64,000 nucleotides of DNA from JBBIII01 sp037446575 (GCA_037446575.1 JBBIII010000004.1:36446-100445); one strand, 5' to 3'. Shown: positions 53,018-62,015, numbered from the stretch's first letter. Numbers and translations: made by a program. The notes: generated by a model from the letters alone, not told the origin.

Positions 53018-53638
53018 ATGGATACTAACCACATACATTGGTTTGGTCAATCTGCCTTTCGTATCGAAGATGGCTCATTACAATTATACATTGACCCTTT
53101 CAAATTGCCTGAAAATCTCCCCAAAGCCGATTACATATTTGTTACTCATGCTCACTTCGATCATTATTCGGCGCAAGATATCGGGTTAATCAAAAAAGAA
53201 AAAACAATCATTATAGCTCCTTCAGATGTGGCATCGAAGATTGGCAAAGAAACTATCTCTGTAGAACCAGAAAAAAATTATTCTGTCGGTAAATTAAAAG
53301 TGCAGACTGTCCCCGCCTACAATCTTGATAAAAAGTATCATCAAAAAGAAAACAAATGGGTAGGTTATATAATAACGCTTTCTAACGGCCAGAAAATTTA
53401 CCATGCTGGCGATACAGATTTTATTCCTGAAATGCGCACAATACAGACTGATATTGCTCTTATGCCCTGTGGTGGCACTTATACAATGACAGCCAAAGAA
53501 ATGGCAAATGCTGCGAACATTTTCCAACCAAAGATCCTTATCCCGATGCATTGGGGTTCAATTGTTGGCTCAAAATCAGATGCTGAAGAAGTGAAAAACA
53601 TTTTCAAGGGTAAAACAGTAATTAAGACGCCAGAATGA
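53018..53638 (+). CDS. UPF0173-type metallo-beta-lactamase-fold hydrolase
   Basis: The metal motif VTHAHFDHYS is followed by HAGDTDF and MHWGS, as in UPF0173. An AGGAGG ribosome site (53008-53014) stands just before the ATG at 53018, giving a cytosolic protein of 206 residues, MDTNHIHWFGQSAF. An in-frame TTG at 52967 would add a hydrophobic leader; the strong ribosome site argues for the later start. The substrate of the family is unknown. The stop is 9 bases before the left arm of the GxxExxY cassette. Confidence 0.88.
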   Translation: MDTNHIHWFGQSAFRIEDGSLQLYIDPFKLPENLPKADYIFVTHAHFDHYSAQDIGLIKKEKTIIIAPSDVASKIGKETISVEPEKNYSVGKLKVQTVPAYNLDKKYHQKENKWVGYIITLSNGQKIYHAGDTDFIPEMRTIQTDIALMPCGGTYTMTAKEMANAANIFQPKILIPMHWGSIVGSKSDAEEVKNIFKGKTVIKTPE

Positions 53639-53646
53639 CGACAGAG

Positions 53647-54218
53647 TGATTTCATAGATTTCACTGATTTTTCACAGATAACAAATTTCGCAGATAAAAC
53701 AGAAATAATAGGAGGGTGGATAGCTATGGATAATTCAGAAACAAAATATCCGTTGAAGGAATTAACAGAGAAGATTATTGGTGGCGCATTTAAAGTACAT
53801 AATAGAATAGGAAAGGGATTCCATGAAAAAGTTTATGAAAATGCTCTTGTTGAAGAGTTACGTACTTTGGGCATAAAAGTAGAGCAACAAAAATCTTTAT
53901 CAGTAATGTATGGAGGGAAACCTGTCGGAGATTTTATTGCTGATCTTTTAATCGAAGAAAGTGTTCTCGTTGAACTTAAAGCAAATAGAACAATTGAGCG
54001 TTCACATGAAAATCAGCTTTTAAGTTACCTAAAAGCGTCTGGGATAGAAGTAGGTCTACTTATCAATTTTGCAGAAAGTGTATATATTAAACGTAAAATC
54101 TTTTCAAAAGATTTAAAATGACCTGCATTGTCTTTAACCCGAAATAAATTAAATATCTTAGGAAAAATTATCTGTATAATCTGCAATCTGTGCAAAATCT
54201 GTGAAATCAGAGAAATCA
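53647..54218. mobile_element. GxxExxY cassette A bracketed by inverted word repeats
   Basis: The left arm (53647-53697, words TGATTTCATAGATTTCACTG, then CACAGATA) and the right arm (54167-54218) are imperfect reverse complements of about 50 bases: the right arm read backwards gives TGATTTCTCTGATTTCACAG, then TTGCACAGATTGCAG. They enclose a single gene with its own ribosome site. The right arm carries the TGA of hflX, and the left arm follows the end of the UPF0173 gene by nine bases. Insertion at the meeting point of two converging gene ends is suggested. Confidence 0.55.
53726..54121 (+). CDS. GxxExxY protein (PD-(D/E)XK-like), cassette A
   Basis: The family motif GFHEKVY occupies residues 31-37. 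D73 (ADLLIEE) and E83-L-K85 (LVELKA) follow at exactly the same positions as in the second copy in this window, the geometry of a PD-(D/E)XK nuclease core. Length is 131. A good AGGAGG ribosome site stands before the ATG. The function is unknown in the literature I can rely on; I call it a probable nuclease of a small mobile unit, which is inference. Confidence 0.9.
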   Translation: MDNSETKYPLKELTEKIIGGAFKVHNRIGKGFHEKVYENALVEELRTLGIKVEQQKSLSVMYGGKPVGDFIADLLIEESVLVELKANRTIERSHENQLLSYLKASGIEVGLLINFAESVYIKRKIFSKDLK

Positions 54219-55475
54219 TTTAACCATTTGTAAAAATTTTTCCCTATCTCTCTTGTGAACTCGGATTTTAATAATTACTTGTTCATCAGTATACTCTTTT
54301 TCGAGCACTTCCCCTATCGCATGCAACTGCGCTATAAGACGTTGGCGCGAGTTTGGTATTTTAATATTCTCGATTGTAAATTCTTTTTTCAATAACCTTA
54401 GTACTTCTTCTTTTAATCCGAGTATGTTTATTCCACGCACTGCAGATATGAAAGCATGGTTAGAATATTTCTCGGACATTGTTCCAAGAATACTTCGATC
54501 TTTCAAAATATCTATCTTATTGAAAACCATAATCGTGGGTGTATCGCCAGCGCCTAAATCTTCCAGCGTTTCTTGTACAACATTAATCTGATCTTCAAAA
54601 TATGGATTTGCAATATCGACTAAATGTAACAAGATATCCGCTTCTGTAACTTCTTCTAACGTGCTTTTGAATGATGCGACCAAATGATGAGGCAATTTTT
54701 TTATGAATCCAACTGTATCGGTCATAAGAATTGACACAGAAGTATTTAATGGAACAAGCCGAGTTGTAGGGTCAAGCGTAGCGAAAAGACGGTTCTCAAC
54801 AAATACATCGGAGCCAGACATTAAATTAAGTAGTGTAGATTTACCCACATTTGTATAACCAACAAGAGCCGCTCGCGTATGCTTTGTGCGCCCTTTCCGT
54901 TGAGTAATTCGTTGTTGTGTTATTCTTTCGAGTCTTTCTTTTAATGCGCTGATACGCGTACGAATAAGTCTGCGGTCGGTTTCAATTTGAGTTTCACCGG
55001 GTCCCTTCGTTCCTATTCCGCCAAATTGTTTCGATAAATGTGTCCATTGACGAGTAAGCCGAGGAAGTAAATATTCTAGCTGTGCTAACTCGACTTGTGT
55101 CTTTGCTTCGCTCGTTTTAGCGCGCGATGCAAAAATATCAAGTATTAACGCGCTTCTATCTAACACTTTGCATTCGAGCAAGCGTTCAAGGTTGCGCACT
55201 TGCGCTGGAGATAAGTCGTCATCGAAAATTACCAATGGAATTTTTTCTTCTTTAACTTTCCTGCTTAATTCTACAACTTTACCTTTCCCAATAAATGTGG
55301 ATGGTTCTGGTTTTACGCGTTCCTGCGTTATTTTATATATAACTTCCGCACCAGCAGTATCGGCAAGCAGTGAAAGCTCTTCTAACGATTCATCTACTTC
55401 GGATTTTGAATTGAAGCGAGTAATAACTCCAACCAAAATACATTTTTCTTTTCCAGTATAAGCTAATTCTATCAT
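54216..55475 (-). CDS. hflX: GTPase HflX
   Basis: An N-terminal HflX subdomain (AGAEVIYKITQERVKPEPSTFIG pattern, GKGKV, DDDLSPAQVRNLE) precedes a GTPase domain with G1 GYTNVGKST, G3 DTVGFIKKLP and G4 NKID. HflX splits stalled 70S ribosomes under stress. Length 419 is normal. The C-terminus ends QMVK and its stop TGA lies in the inverted-repeat arm of cassette A. It is followed upstream by the BatA-like gene, 14 bases away. Confidence 0.95.
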   Translation of the reverse strand: MIELAYTGKEKCILVGVITRFNSKSEVDESLEELSLLADTAGAEVIYKITQERVKPEPSTFIGKGKVVELSRKVKEEKIPLVIFDDDLSPAQVRNLERLLECKVLDRSALILDIFASRAKTSEAKTQVELAQLEYLLPRLTRQWTHLSKQFGGIGTKGPGETQIETDRRLIRTRISALKERLERITQQRITQRKGRTKHTRAALVGYTNVGKSTLLNLMSGSDVFVENRLFATLDPTTRLVPLNTSVSILMTDTVGFIKKLPHHLVASFKSTLEEVTEADILLHLVDIANPYFEDQINVVQETLEDLGAGDTPTIMVFNKIDILKDRSILGTMSEKYSNHAFISAVRGINILGLKEEVLRLLKKEFTIENIKIPNSRQRLIAQLHAIGEVLEKEYTDEQVIIKIRVHKRDREKFLQMVK

Positions 55476-55489
55476 TCCAAATTTTTTAT

Positions 55490-57658
55490 TTAAATTTTTT
55501 GATTTATAAGTGATTTTTTTGAGTCTCGTGCAACCAACATTTCAATTAAAGCTACGCATAGCGATGCTATTAAAAAATGTTTCCATAACTCAGCCCCAAC
55601 TCGTGATTCTGTAACAACTCGTTGGATGTCTTGCGGCTGGGTAATGTAGTGTATTGTTTTTTCCATTACTCCAAATTGGCTCAGTATTTCTATTTGCTTG
55701 TCTTTGTCAAGTTTGTCGATTTTAGATTCGTTAGCATCAATATTAACAGAAAATTTTTCAAAAATCTGGTTATTTACAATTAATTTATAAACACCGGGGA
55801 TATCGGTTTGGTTAAAACGAGTAATTCGTTCGGACGCAAACTGTTGTGTGTTTAATAAAATTTCGGTGCCATCCGGCTTAGTTACCCTGATTTTAGAAAC
55901 ACTTGCAATTCTTATGCGCCCTTTTTTTTCTTCTAATATAGTGAATGTATTTACAATACTTGGTTCTTGCGCAAGATAAGCTATTGAACGATGCATAAGC
56001 GGCACGAATAATCCTTTCAATGGCAAATCAGACCATTCTGTGTTTGGCGATACGCTTATTATTAAAATTCGTCCATTACCGATTTTATCTTCTAATAAAA
56101 ATGGATAACCGTTTGATAAAGTAATTATGCTTTTTGAATTAGGCGTTGGAAGTAAGCCGATTGCAGAATTTATTCGGGGTGTCTCTAAAACGCGCGCTCT
56201 CTTTTCTGATAATACCGGTTTGGCTCGGTTTAAATTGCCCTCCTCAAACATGCCTGCAAACAATGGATGGCGCAAATCTACTTTGTCAAATTCTATAAAC
56301 GATTTATCGGATTGATTGACGCGGTTACCGGTTTGTACAATCTTTGATGAGCCAAGAGGCGAAGCAAAAGAGTCGTTAAACTCAGTTACGGTTGTATTAT
56401 TGCCTGGAAACACTAAAATTCCTTTTCCAAGTTGTATGAAATTTTTTAACGCAAAGATTTGGTGGTTCATTAATTTTGAAATATTACATAGAATTACAAC
56501 ATCTGCATTTGTTAAATGAGAGGTTGAAAATCGTTCCCAGTTTGTCTCTGTTAATTGAATTACTGTATTAGTATCGGTAATGCGAGATGTAAGCGCAATG
56601 CGAAGATATGAGAGGTCAGCTTTTGTGCCGACAAGAATAACCCGTAGAATTTCAGGAATTTTTAAAGAAAAGTAGCGCCTGTTGTCGAATTCAAGATCAT
56701 CGTTTTCTAATTCTATCATTCCTTCAATAAAACCCGTCTTCTTCGATGTTAGTGAAAAATTCACCTCTACTGTTTGACCAGCGTGTATATCAATTCCTTT
56801 CTGTGCGGTTCTAATTCCATCTTGAAAAATGCTTACAACATGATTTTGAACGTTCTTTGTTCCGTGATTAGTAATTTTAGCGATTACATTAAAAGGTCTA
56901 TTGACCGTAAATATCGCGTTTTGTATCGAAACGGATTCAACAGAAATATTCTGCTGTTCACGTTTTCCTAGTGGAATTAAAAATACCTGCGTTGATGCAC
57001 TGAATAACTGTTCGATGGATTTAGGCGTTTTATTTATTAATTCACTTGAGCCGGATTGAAAATCGGAAATAATAAATAATTCTTTATTGAAATTTGTAGA
57101 TGCGTTAAGAGATTTTGCGCAATATCTCAGTCCGTCTTCAATTTTTCGATGTGCGAATGAGGGTTTTATTTCATTAATAGATTTTCTGATAGCGTTGAAG
57201 TTTCTTATTCCTTCCGGCAAGTTTTCGCCTTCAATATCTGATAATTTTATGAGAATTACTTCATCTCCCTCTTTCAACATGTCAATAATATTGATTGCAA
57301 ATCTTTTTGCTTGATGCAATAACTCTCCTTGTTCGTCAATCGCAGTCATACTTTGCGAGTCATCTAATAATATTAATGCGGTTGTTTTTGCTTGTTCCGC
57401 TAAACCACCTGTAAGCGAACCTTTTAATGTTGGACGCGCAAAAGCCAAAACGATTAGAACTATCAATAAGATTCGGAGAAATAAAAGAAGCATTTGCTTA
57501 AGCTTCAACCGGCGAATTCTAGTTTTTTGCAATTCTTTCAGAAATGTTATTGTGCTGAATTCGACAGTCTTTAATTTGCGCAAATTAAAGATGTGCAGTA
57601 AAATTGGGATTCCCGCCGCAACCAGTCCGAATAATATATATGGATTTAAAAACGTCAA
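55490..57658 (-). CDS. BatA/aerotolerance-type membrane VWA protein
   Basis: An N-terminal membrane segment PYILFGLVAAGIPILLHIF and a second one around 56-75 match the aerotolerance-regulator N-terminus; a von Willebrand A domain follows with MIDAS residues DDSQS at about 99-103. A C-terminal membrane helix (about 692-710) ends the protein. In the middle a long beta-rich region (about 250-650) has GATase-like/CARDB-like character. Related proteins occur with MoxR and other Bat genes, not seen here. The function is thought to be envelope stress tolerance, by inference. Confidence 0.8.
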   Translation of the reverse strand: MTFLNPYILFGLVAAGIPILLHIFNLRKLKTVEFSTITFLKELQKTRIRRLKLKQMLLLFLRILLIVLIVLAFARPTLKGSLTGGLAEQAKTTALILLDDSQSMTAIDEQGELLHQAKRFAINIIDMLKEGDEVILIKLSDIEGENLPEGIRNFNAIRKSINEIKPSFAHRKIEDGLRYCAKSLNASTNFNKELFIISDFQSGSSELINKTPKSIEQLFSASTQVFLIPLGKREQQNISVESVSIQNAIFTVNRPFNVIAKITNHGTKNVQNHVVSIFQDGIRTAQKGIDIHAGQTVEVNFSLTSKKTGFIEGMIELENDDLEFDNRRYFSLKIPEILRVILVGTKADLSYLRIALTSRITDTNTVIQLTETNWERFSTSHLTNADVVILCNISKLMNHQIFALKNFIQLGKGILVFPGNNTTVTEFNDSFASPLGSSKIVQTGNRVNQSDKSFIEFDKVDLRHPLFAGMFEEGNLNRAKPVLSEKRARVLETPRINSAIGLLPTPNSKSIITLSNGYPFLLEDKIGNGRILIISVSPNTEWSDLPLKGLFVPLMHRSIAYLAQEPSIVNTFTILEEKKGRIRIASVSKIRVTKPDGTEILLNTQQFASERITRFNQTDIPGVYKLIVNNQIFEKFSVNIDANESKIDKLDKDKQIEILSQFGVMEKTIHYITQPQDIQRVVTESRVGAELWKHFLIASLCVALIEMLVARDSKKSLINQKI

Positions 57659-57828
57659 AGTTATTCTCGTATTTTTACATTAAACAAAATGCAACCCCGA
57701 GCTTAAGTTCAAGGAGTGTGATATCACGCTAATAACTTAATGTGAAGATGTGCGAAAAGCAAGATTAGATGTCAAAAAGCGGATGATTTCTTTTTTTCTT
57801 ATCTTAACTACAGAAAGGAAAAATTTTT

Positions 57829-58596
57829 ATGTTAGAAATTGCTATAGATGCCGCTTTGGAAGCTGGAAAATATTTAAAATCAAATATTGGAAAAATTAAT
57901 CGTATCGAACGTAAAGAAGGACAAGAGACAAATCTCGTTACCGAGATCGATAAAAAGTCAGAAGAAATAATTATTAAACGACTAAAAAAGAAATTTCCGT
58001 ATCACGATTTTTTAGGAGAAGAATCCGGCGAAGCAAAAGTAACTTCTGAATTTCGTTGGATAATTGATCCGCTCGATGGAACGACGAACTACGCCCACGG
58101 ACTTCCTCTTTATAGCGTTACAATCGGATTAGAATATAAGAATGAAATAATTCTTGGAATTGTTTACGACCCAAGCCGAGATGAATTGTTCACAGCCGAA
58201 AAGGGGAAAGGGGCGCAATTAAACAAAAAACAAATCAAAGTATCTAAACAGTCAAAATTAATAGAAAGCTTAATTGTTACAGGGTTTCCTTATACAGTTA
58301 ATCAAAATCCGGATGATGAGTTAGTGCATTTTAGAAACTTTTTGGTTGCCTCACAAGCAGTAAGACGCCTCGGCTCGGCAGCTATTGATTTAGCCTATGT
58401 TGCATGTGGTCGTTTTGACGGGTTTTATGAAGGTTTTTTAAATCCATGGGATATGGCGGCGGGAGTTCTGCTTGTTACAGAAGCGGGCGGTAAATGGACA
58501 GATTATCTCGGGTTGCCTTCAACAGTGTACAACAAGCAAATGCTTGCAACTAATGGTTTGATACATGAGCAGATGATTGAAATTTTAAAGAAGTAG
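57829..58596 (+). CDS. suhB: Inositol-1-monophosphatase family protein
   Basis: The metal-binding sequence GEES (63-66), IDPLDGTTNYAHG (79-91) and the terminal NPWDMAAG mark the family. It hydrolyses inositol monophosphate or related sugar phosphates with Mg. SuhB homologues also aid rRNA transcription. Length 255 is typical. Gene orientation is divergent from the BatA-like gene, with a GAAAGGA ribosome site. The 157-base gap behind it holds only word-like sequence. Confidence 0.9.
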   Translation: MLEIAIDAALEAGKYLKSNIGKINRIERKEGQETNLVTEIDKKSEEIIIKRLKKKFPYHDFLGEESGEAKVTSEFRWIIDPLDGTTNYAHGLPLYSVTIGLEYKNEIILGIVYDPSRDELFTAEKGKGAQLNKKQIKVSKQSKLIESLIVTGFPYTVNQNPDDELVHFRNFLVASQAVRRLGSAAIDLAYVACGRFDGFYEGFLNPWDMAAGVLLVTEAGGKWTDYLGLPSTVYNKQMLATNGLIHEQMIEILKK

Positions 58597-58753
58597 TTGA
58601 GTCTGCAAGTTGTTGAACATGTGAATGTGTGAGTTAAGCTACTTTGCTAAAATTACAAAAGCATATATGTAGAGTTAGTTTCTTAGATAGGATAGTACAA
58701 ATAAGAATGAAAAATTCAGCCGCTAACTTCACAATAAAGTCCACATAAAAAAA

Positions 58754-59269
58754 TCATGTTTTTTTCTTATTGAAAGAATAAACGGATTTATTGTCAGAAA
58801 TTTTAAAACCTATTGGTTGCTTTGGTTTTGCGGCTTCTTTTTCAGCAGATGAAATTAATTGTTTAATTGCTTCAAATACTACCTTGAATTGTTGATCGTA
58901 TTTCTTTTCCATCTCTTCTAACTTTTCGGCGAGTTCTTTATGTGTAGAGAGAAGTCTTCTAAGTCGGATGAACGTGCGAATAATTTGAATACTCACCTGA
59001 ACTGCTTTTTTTGAATTAAGAACATTGGCAAGCATAAGCGCGCCGTGTTCTGTAAATGCATACGGCAAATAGGGGGAAAATTTTAGTTTTAAGAGGTGGT
59101 CGCAAATTGCGACCACCTCAGATTTTTCCTTCAAAGTCAATTGAAACATAAAATCTGAAGGGAATCTATCAATATTACGCCTAACCTGTTCTTTTAAACG
59201 TCTGGTAGTAACGCCAAATAGTGATGCAAGGTCAGCATCAAGCATAACCTTCTGTCCACGTATTAGCAA
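58754..59269 (-). CDS. ORF6N-domain protein, first copy, start codon eroded
   Basis: The sequence matches ORF6N (KilA-N related): RGQKVMLDADLASLFGVTTRRLKEQVRRN, FPSDFMFQL and LPYAFTEHGALMLANVLNS, then a coiled linker and the C-terminal GFKISDNKSVYSFNKKKT. The frame continues upstream to 59317 with codons equal to the second copy, but the expected ATG is ATC there (with the same GGAGG ribosome site). A TTG at 59269 is the first standard start. It may be translated from ATC, from TTG or not at all. ORF6N proteins are phage and mobile-element DNA-binding factors. Its last about 60 residues are almost identical to those of the next gene. Confidence 0.7.
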   Translation of the reverse strand: MLIRGQKVMLDADLASLFGVTTRRLKEQVRRNIDRFPSDFMFQLTLKEKSEVVAICDHLLKLKFSPYLPYAFTEHGALMLANVLNSKKAVQVSIQIIRTFIRLRRLLSTHKELAEKLEEMEKKYDQQFKVVFEAIKQLISSAEKEAAKPKQPIGFKISDNKSVYSFNKKKT

Positions 59270-59377
59270 TATTGTTTGTTCAATTCGCTCTTTCGGAATA
59301 ATTGAATTATTTTTGATTCGTTGCCTCCTTCATTAATTCTTTGTATAAATTAATTCGCCCCCATAAAGGTTCCAAAA

Positions 59378-59938
59378 TCATGTTTTTTTCTTATTGAAAG
59401 AATAAACGGATTTATTGTCAGAAATTTTAAAACCTATTGGTTGCTTTGGTTTTGCGGCTTCTTTTTCAGTAGATGAAATTAATTGTTTAATTGCTTCAAA
59501 TACTGCCTTGAATTGTTGATCGTATTTCTTTTCCAATTCTTCTAATTTGCGTTCGAGGTCTTTATTTGTTGCAAGGAGTTCACGAAGCGCCACAAATGCA
59601 CGCATAATCTGTATGTTCACTTTAATTGCAAGTTTGCTGTTTAATACACTAGAGAGCATCGCAACGCCTAATTCAGTAAAGACAAAAGGAATCCTACGTG
59701 TGCCGCCCCAACTTGATATTCCAAAATGGAATTTCAAGTTTCTAAATTCCTCCTGAGTAAGTTGAAACATAAAATCTTCGGGAAAACGATCAATGTTCCT
59801 CTTTACTGCTTTGTTTAAGTTAAATGTCTCAACTCCATATAGTTCAGCTAGATCTTTATCGAGAATAACTTTTTTACCTCGAATTAGAAGTATAGTACGT
59901 TCAATTCGCTCTATCGGAATAATTGAATTATTTTTCAT
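59378..59938 (-). CDS. ORF6N-domain protein, second copy
   Basis: A complete copy beginning MKNNSIIPIERIERTILLIRG, with ORF6N residues DKDLAELYGVETFNLNKAVKRN, FPEDFMFQLT, SSWGGTRRIPFVFTELGVAMLSSVLNS. The C-terminal about 60 residues equal those of the first copy, while the middle (residues about 70-120) differs strongly. The copies lie 624 bases apart. This suggests a duplication followed by gene conversion of the ends, or recombination with a different ORF6N variant. The gene probably came with a phage or a mobile element; the function is unknown. Confidence 0.85.
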   Translation of the reverse strand: MKNNSIIPIERIERTILLIRGKKVILDKDLAELYGVETFNLNKAVKRNIDRFPEDFMFQLTQEEFRNLKFHFGISSWGGTRRIPFVFTELGVAMLSSVLNSKLAIKVNIQIMRAFVALRELLATNKDLERKLEELEKKYDQQFKAVFEAIKQLISSTEKEAAKPKQPIGFKISDNKSVYSFNKKKT

Positions 59939-60022
59939 TCGTTGCCTCCTTTATTACTTCGCATACAGTTTGTTTATCAATCCAACTCCGCCACCTTTTC
60001 AATGTATCGTTGCTTTGACTGA

Positions 60023-60041
60023 GAAACCTTGAAAAGGTTTC
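60023..60041. repeat. Small perfect hairpin after pyrB
   Basis: GAAACCTT (60023-60030) and AAGGTTTC (60034-60041) pair perfectly around a three-base loop, 20 bases after the pyrB stop. No T-run follows. A related AAGG-rich stretch lies 30 bases away. It may serve as a weak terminator or a mobile remnant. Confidence 0.5.
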
Positions 60042-60060
60042 AAAGATATTCTATTTGAAC

Positions 60061-60978
60061 TTAATCCAACACTGACGCTAACAAAGCCATTCTTACATAC
60101 ACGCCGTTTTTGGTTTGCCGGAAGTAAGCCGAACGGGGATCTTTATCTACAGCTGAAGAAATCTCATTCAGACGTGGCAACGGATGCATTAGAATTGCGC
60201 CGGGTTGCATATGCTTCATCATTTCTTCATCTAAAAAGTACCGCTTAAAAGGTTTTTCGATTGCGGCGGCGGGAAGTTTTTCTTCTTCAATTCGCGTCAT
60301 ATACACAACATCAACTTCATGCAGAATTTTTATTATGTCGCTTTCGAGCGTGTACCATACTTCGTGCCGAGTTAAATAATCCAAAATATCCTGCTTCATT
60401 TGAAGTGTTGGCGGCGCAACGAAGTATATTTTTACTCGTTCGAACTTTCCTAACAAGTAAGCAAGCGAACGAACAGTTCTGCCATCCAACAAATTTCCGA
60501 CCATAGCAACTTTTACACCGTCAATAGTTTTAATCTCTTTATATATAGTATAAAGATCGAGCAAAGCTTGTGTTGGATGTTGTCCACCTTTTCCATCTCC
60601 GGCGTTGATGATAGGCACAGAAGAAATTTCTGCGGCTCGTTTTGCTCCGCCAACCTGATTGTGGCGCAGAACAATAACATCTGCATAATTACCGACAACA
60701 CGTATCGTATCATCGAGCGATTCGCCGTAGGATACAGAGGAAAAATCTTGCGCCCGTTCGGTTGACATTACTCTGCCGCCAAGCCGTATCATTGCGGATT
60801 CGAAGGAAAATCGGGTTCGTGTAGATGGCTCGTAAAATAACGAAGCCATAATCTTCTTCTGATAATCTAAAGTGCCTCCACGCGCTACAATTCGTTCCAT
60901 CTGATCTGCAAGTTCAAATAGATCGTGTAACATTGGAAGCGTGAATTGTTGGGATTCTATGACGTGTTGTAGTTTCAT
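60061..60978 (-). CDS. pyrB: Aspartate carbamoyltransferase, catalytic chain
   Basis: Carbamoyl-phosphate-binding STRTR (52-56) in YEPSTRTRFSF, GDGKGGQHPTQALLDL, and HPLPRLNEIS identify the catalytic subunit, which starts pyrimidine synthesis from aspartate. Length 305 is normal. No regulatory chain pyrI is adjacent. The gene has a good promoter of its own (TTGCAT-N17-GATAAT). Confidence 0.96.
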   Translation of the reverse strand: MKLQHVIESQQFTLPMLHDLFELADQMERIVARGGTLDYQKKIMASLFYEPSTRTRFSFESAMIRLGGRVMSTERAQDFSSVSYGESLDDTIRVVGNYADVIVLRHNQVGGAKRAAEISSVPIINAGDGKGGQHPTQALLDLYTIYKEIKTIDGVKVAMVGNLLDGRTVRSLAYLLGKFERVKIYFVAPPTLQMKQDILDYLTRHEVWYTLESDIIKILHEVDVVYMTRIEEEKLPAAAIEKPFKRYFLDEEMMKHMQPGAILMHPLPRLNEISSAVDKDPRSAYFRQTKNGVYVRMALLASVLD

Positions 60979-61013
60979 TTCTACTCCATCTATTTTTTGA
61001 ATTGAATTATTAA

Positions 61014-61042
61014 ATTATCCTGCATATTTGGTAAAGATGCAA
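61014..61042 (-). promoter_or_regulatory. Promoter of pyrB
   Basis: On the minus strand TTGCAT (61042-61037), 17 bases and GATAAT (61019-61014), with the pyrB ATG about 36 bases downstream and a GGAG ribosome site in between. Confidence 0.65.
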
Positions 61043-61081
61043 TATCTTATAAATGATTAGAAATAATTACGGAAAACTAAT

Positions 61082-61579
61082 ATGGGCAATTATTTTATAC
61101 AAGAAGCTCGCGAAGAAAATTTATCGGATATTTTAGAGCTTTATAATCATTACGTTTTGAATACAATCTGCACGTTTCATACAAAGCCATTGACCCTTGA
61201 ACATTTAAAAGAAATTATTTTTCCGCCGCAGAAAAAATATAAGTCATTCGTAATTTATGATCGAGGAAAATTTTGCGGTTATGTATTGCTTTCTCAGCAT
61301 AAAAAAAGAGAAGCTTATGATGGAACGGCTGAAGTTTCTGTATATCTGAAAACAGAATGTATCGGAAAAGGACTGGGTAGCTTAGCATTGCAACATATCG
61401 AGCAATACGCCCGGCGAGAAGGATTTCATGTCCTGACTGCCACGATTTGCGGAGAGAATGACAGAAGCATAAAACTATTCGAGAAGAATGGCTATGTAAA
61501 ATGCGCGCACTACAAAGAAGTCGGAAGAAAATTCAAACGCTGGTTGGATATGGTGGCGTACCAGAAAATTTTGAATTAA
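61082..61579 (+). CDS. GNAT acetyltransferase, phosphinothricin-type
   Basis: A single GNAT domain of 165 residues: AREENLSDILELYNHYV, TFHTKPLTLE, AEVSVYLKTECIGKGLGS with the acetyl-CoA loop, and CGENDRSIKLFEKNGY. The residues match the phosphinothricin/methionine-sulfoximine acetyltransferase subgroup, which acetylates amino groups of such analogues. The real substrate may be an amino acid or analogue. It is divergent from pyrB and not part of an operon. Confidence 0.9.
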   Translation: MGNYFIQEAREENLSDILELYNHYVLNTICTFHTKPLTLEHLKEIIFPPQKKYKSFVIYDRGKFCGYVLLSQHKKREAYDGTAEVSVYLKTECIGKGLGSLALQHIEQYARREGFHVLTATICGENDRSIKLFEKNGYVKCAHYKEVGRKFKRWLDMVAYQKILN

Positions 61580-61697
61580 TAAATTTAATATTCATCCAAT
61601 TGTAAATAAAAAAACAGACCTCCCCCGCAAGCTGAACCCCCTGTGCTTCGCTCTTCCCACTTTTTGAAAAGGGGAACTTAACGAGGTTAGAAATACT

Positions 61698-61872
61698 ATG
61701 ACAGAATCTTTCAATATAAAAGAGATACAATTTCGAATGGCGTACTCTTCGTAAGAACATGCCGAAGTCTGAAATAATTTTGTGGACGAAGCTAAAAGGC
61801 AGACAAATGAACTGCAAGAAATTTCTAAGTCAATACAGCGTCGTTCAATATGTGATTGATTTCTATTTCTAA
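61698..61872 (+). pseudogene. Broken DUF559 gene fragment
   Basis: From the ATG at 61698 the frame gives MTESFNIKEIQFR, then needs a one-base shift near 61740 to continue as LRKNMPKSEIILWTKLKGRQ and a short stretch ending QYVIDFYF before a stop at 61870-61872. DUF559 proteins (Vsr-like endonuclease fold) start and continue exactly so but run on for about 60 more residues beyond VDF. The gene is thus a frameshifted, truncated relic. Upstream word-like DNA (61617-61690) is similar to the flanks of the GxxExxY genes. The rest of the gap, 61873-62015, shows nothing. Confidence 0.75.
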
Positions 61873-62015
61873 TTAAAAAATCCAAATGAAAATCCATTTA
61901 ACTAAATTCTATTGTATTGTTATATTTCTGTGAATATTTTTTTTGAGGAAATGTTCAAAAATTAATTTTCCTATTTGTTAAACGGCGCGTCAAATAATAT
62001 TATATTTAAAAGGAA

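Noticed and set aside
57659..57828. Possible small gene or RNA between the BatA-like gene and suhB
   Set aside because: No hairpin with T-run, no frame of use and no recognisable motif; it looks like a plain divergent promoter region.
61533..61897. Minus-strand frames opposite the DUF559 relic
   Set aside because: The plus strand shows homologous DUF559 residues; the opposite frames have no similarity to known proteins.
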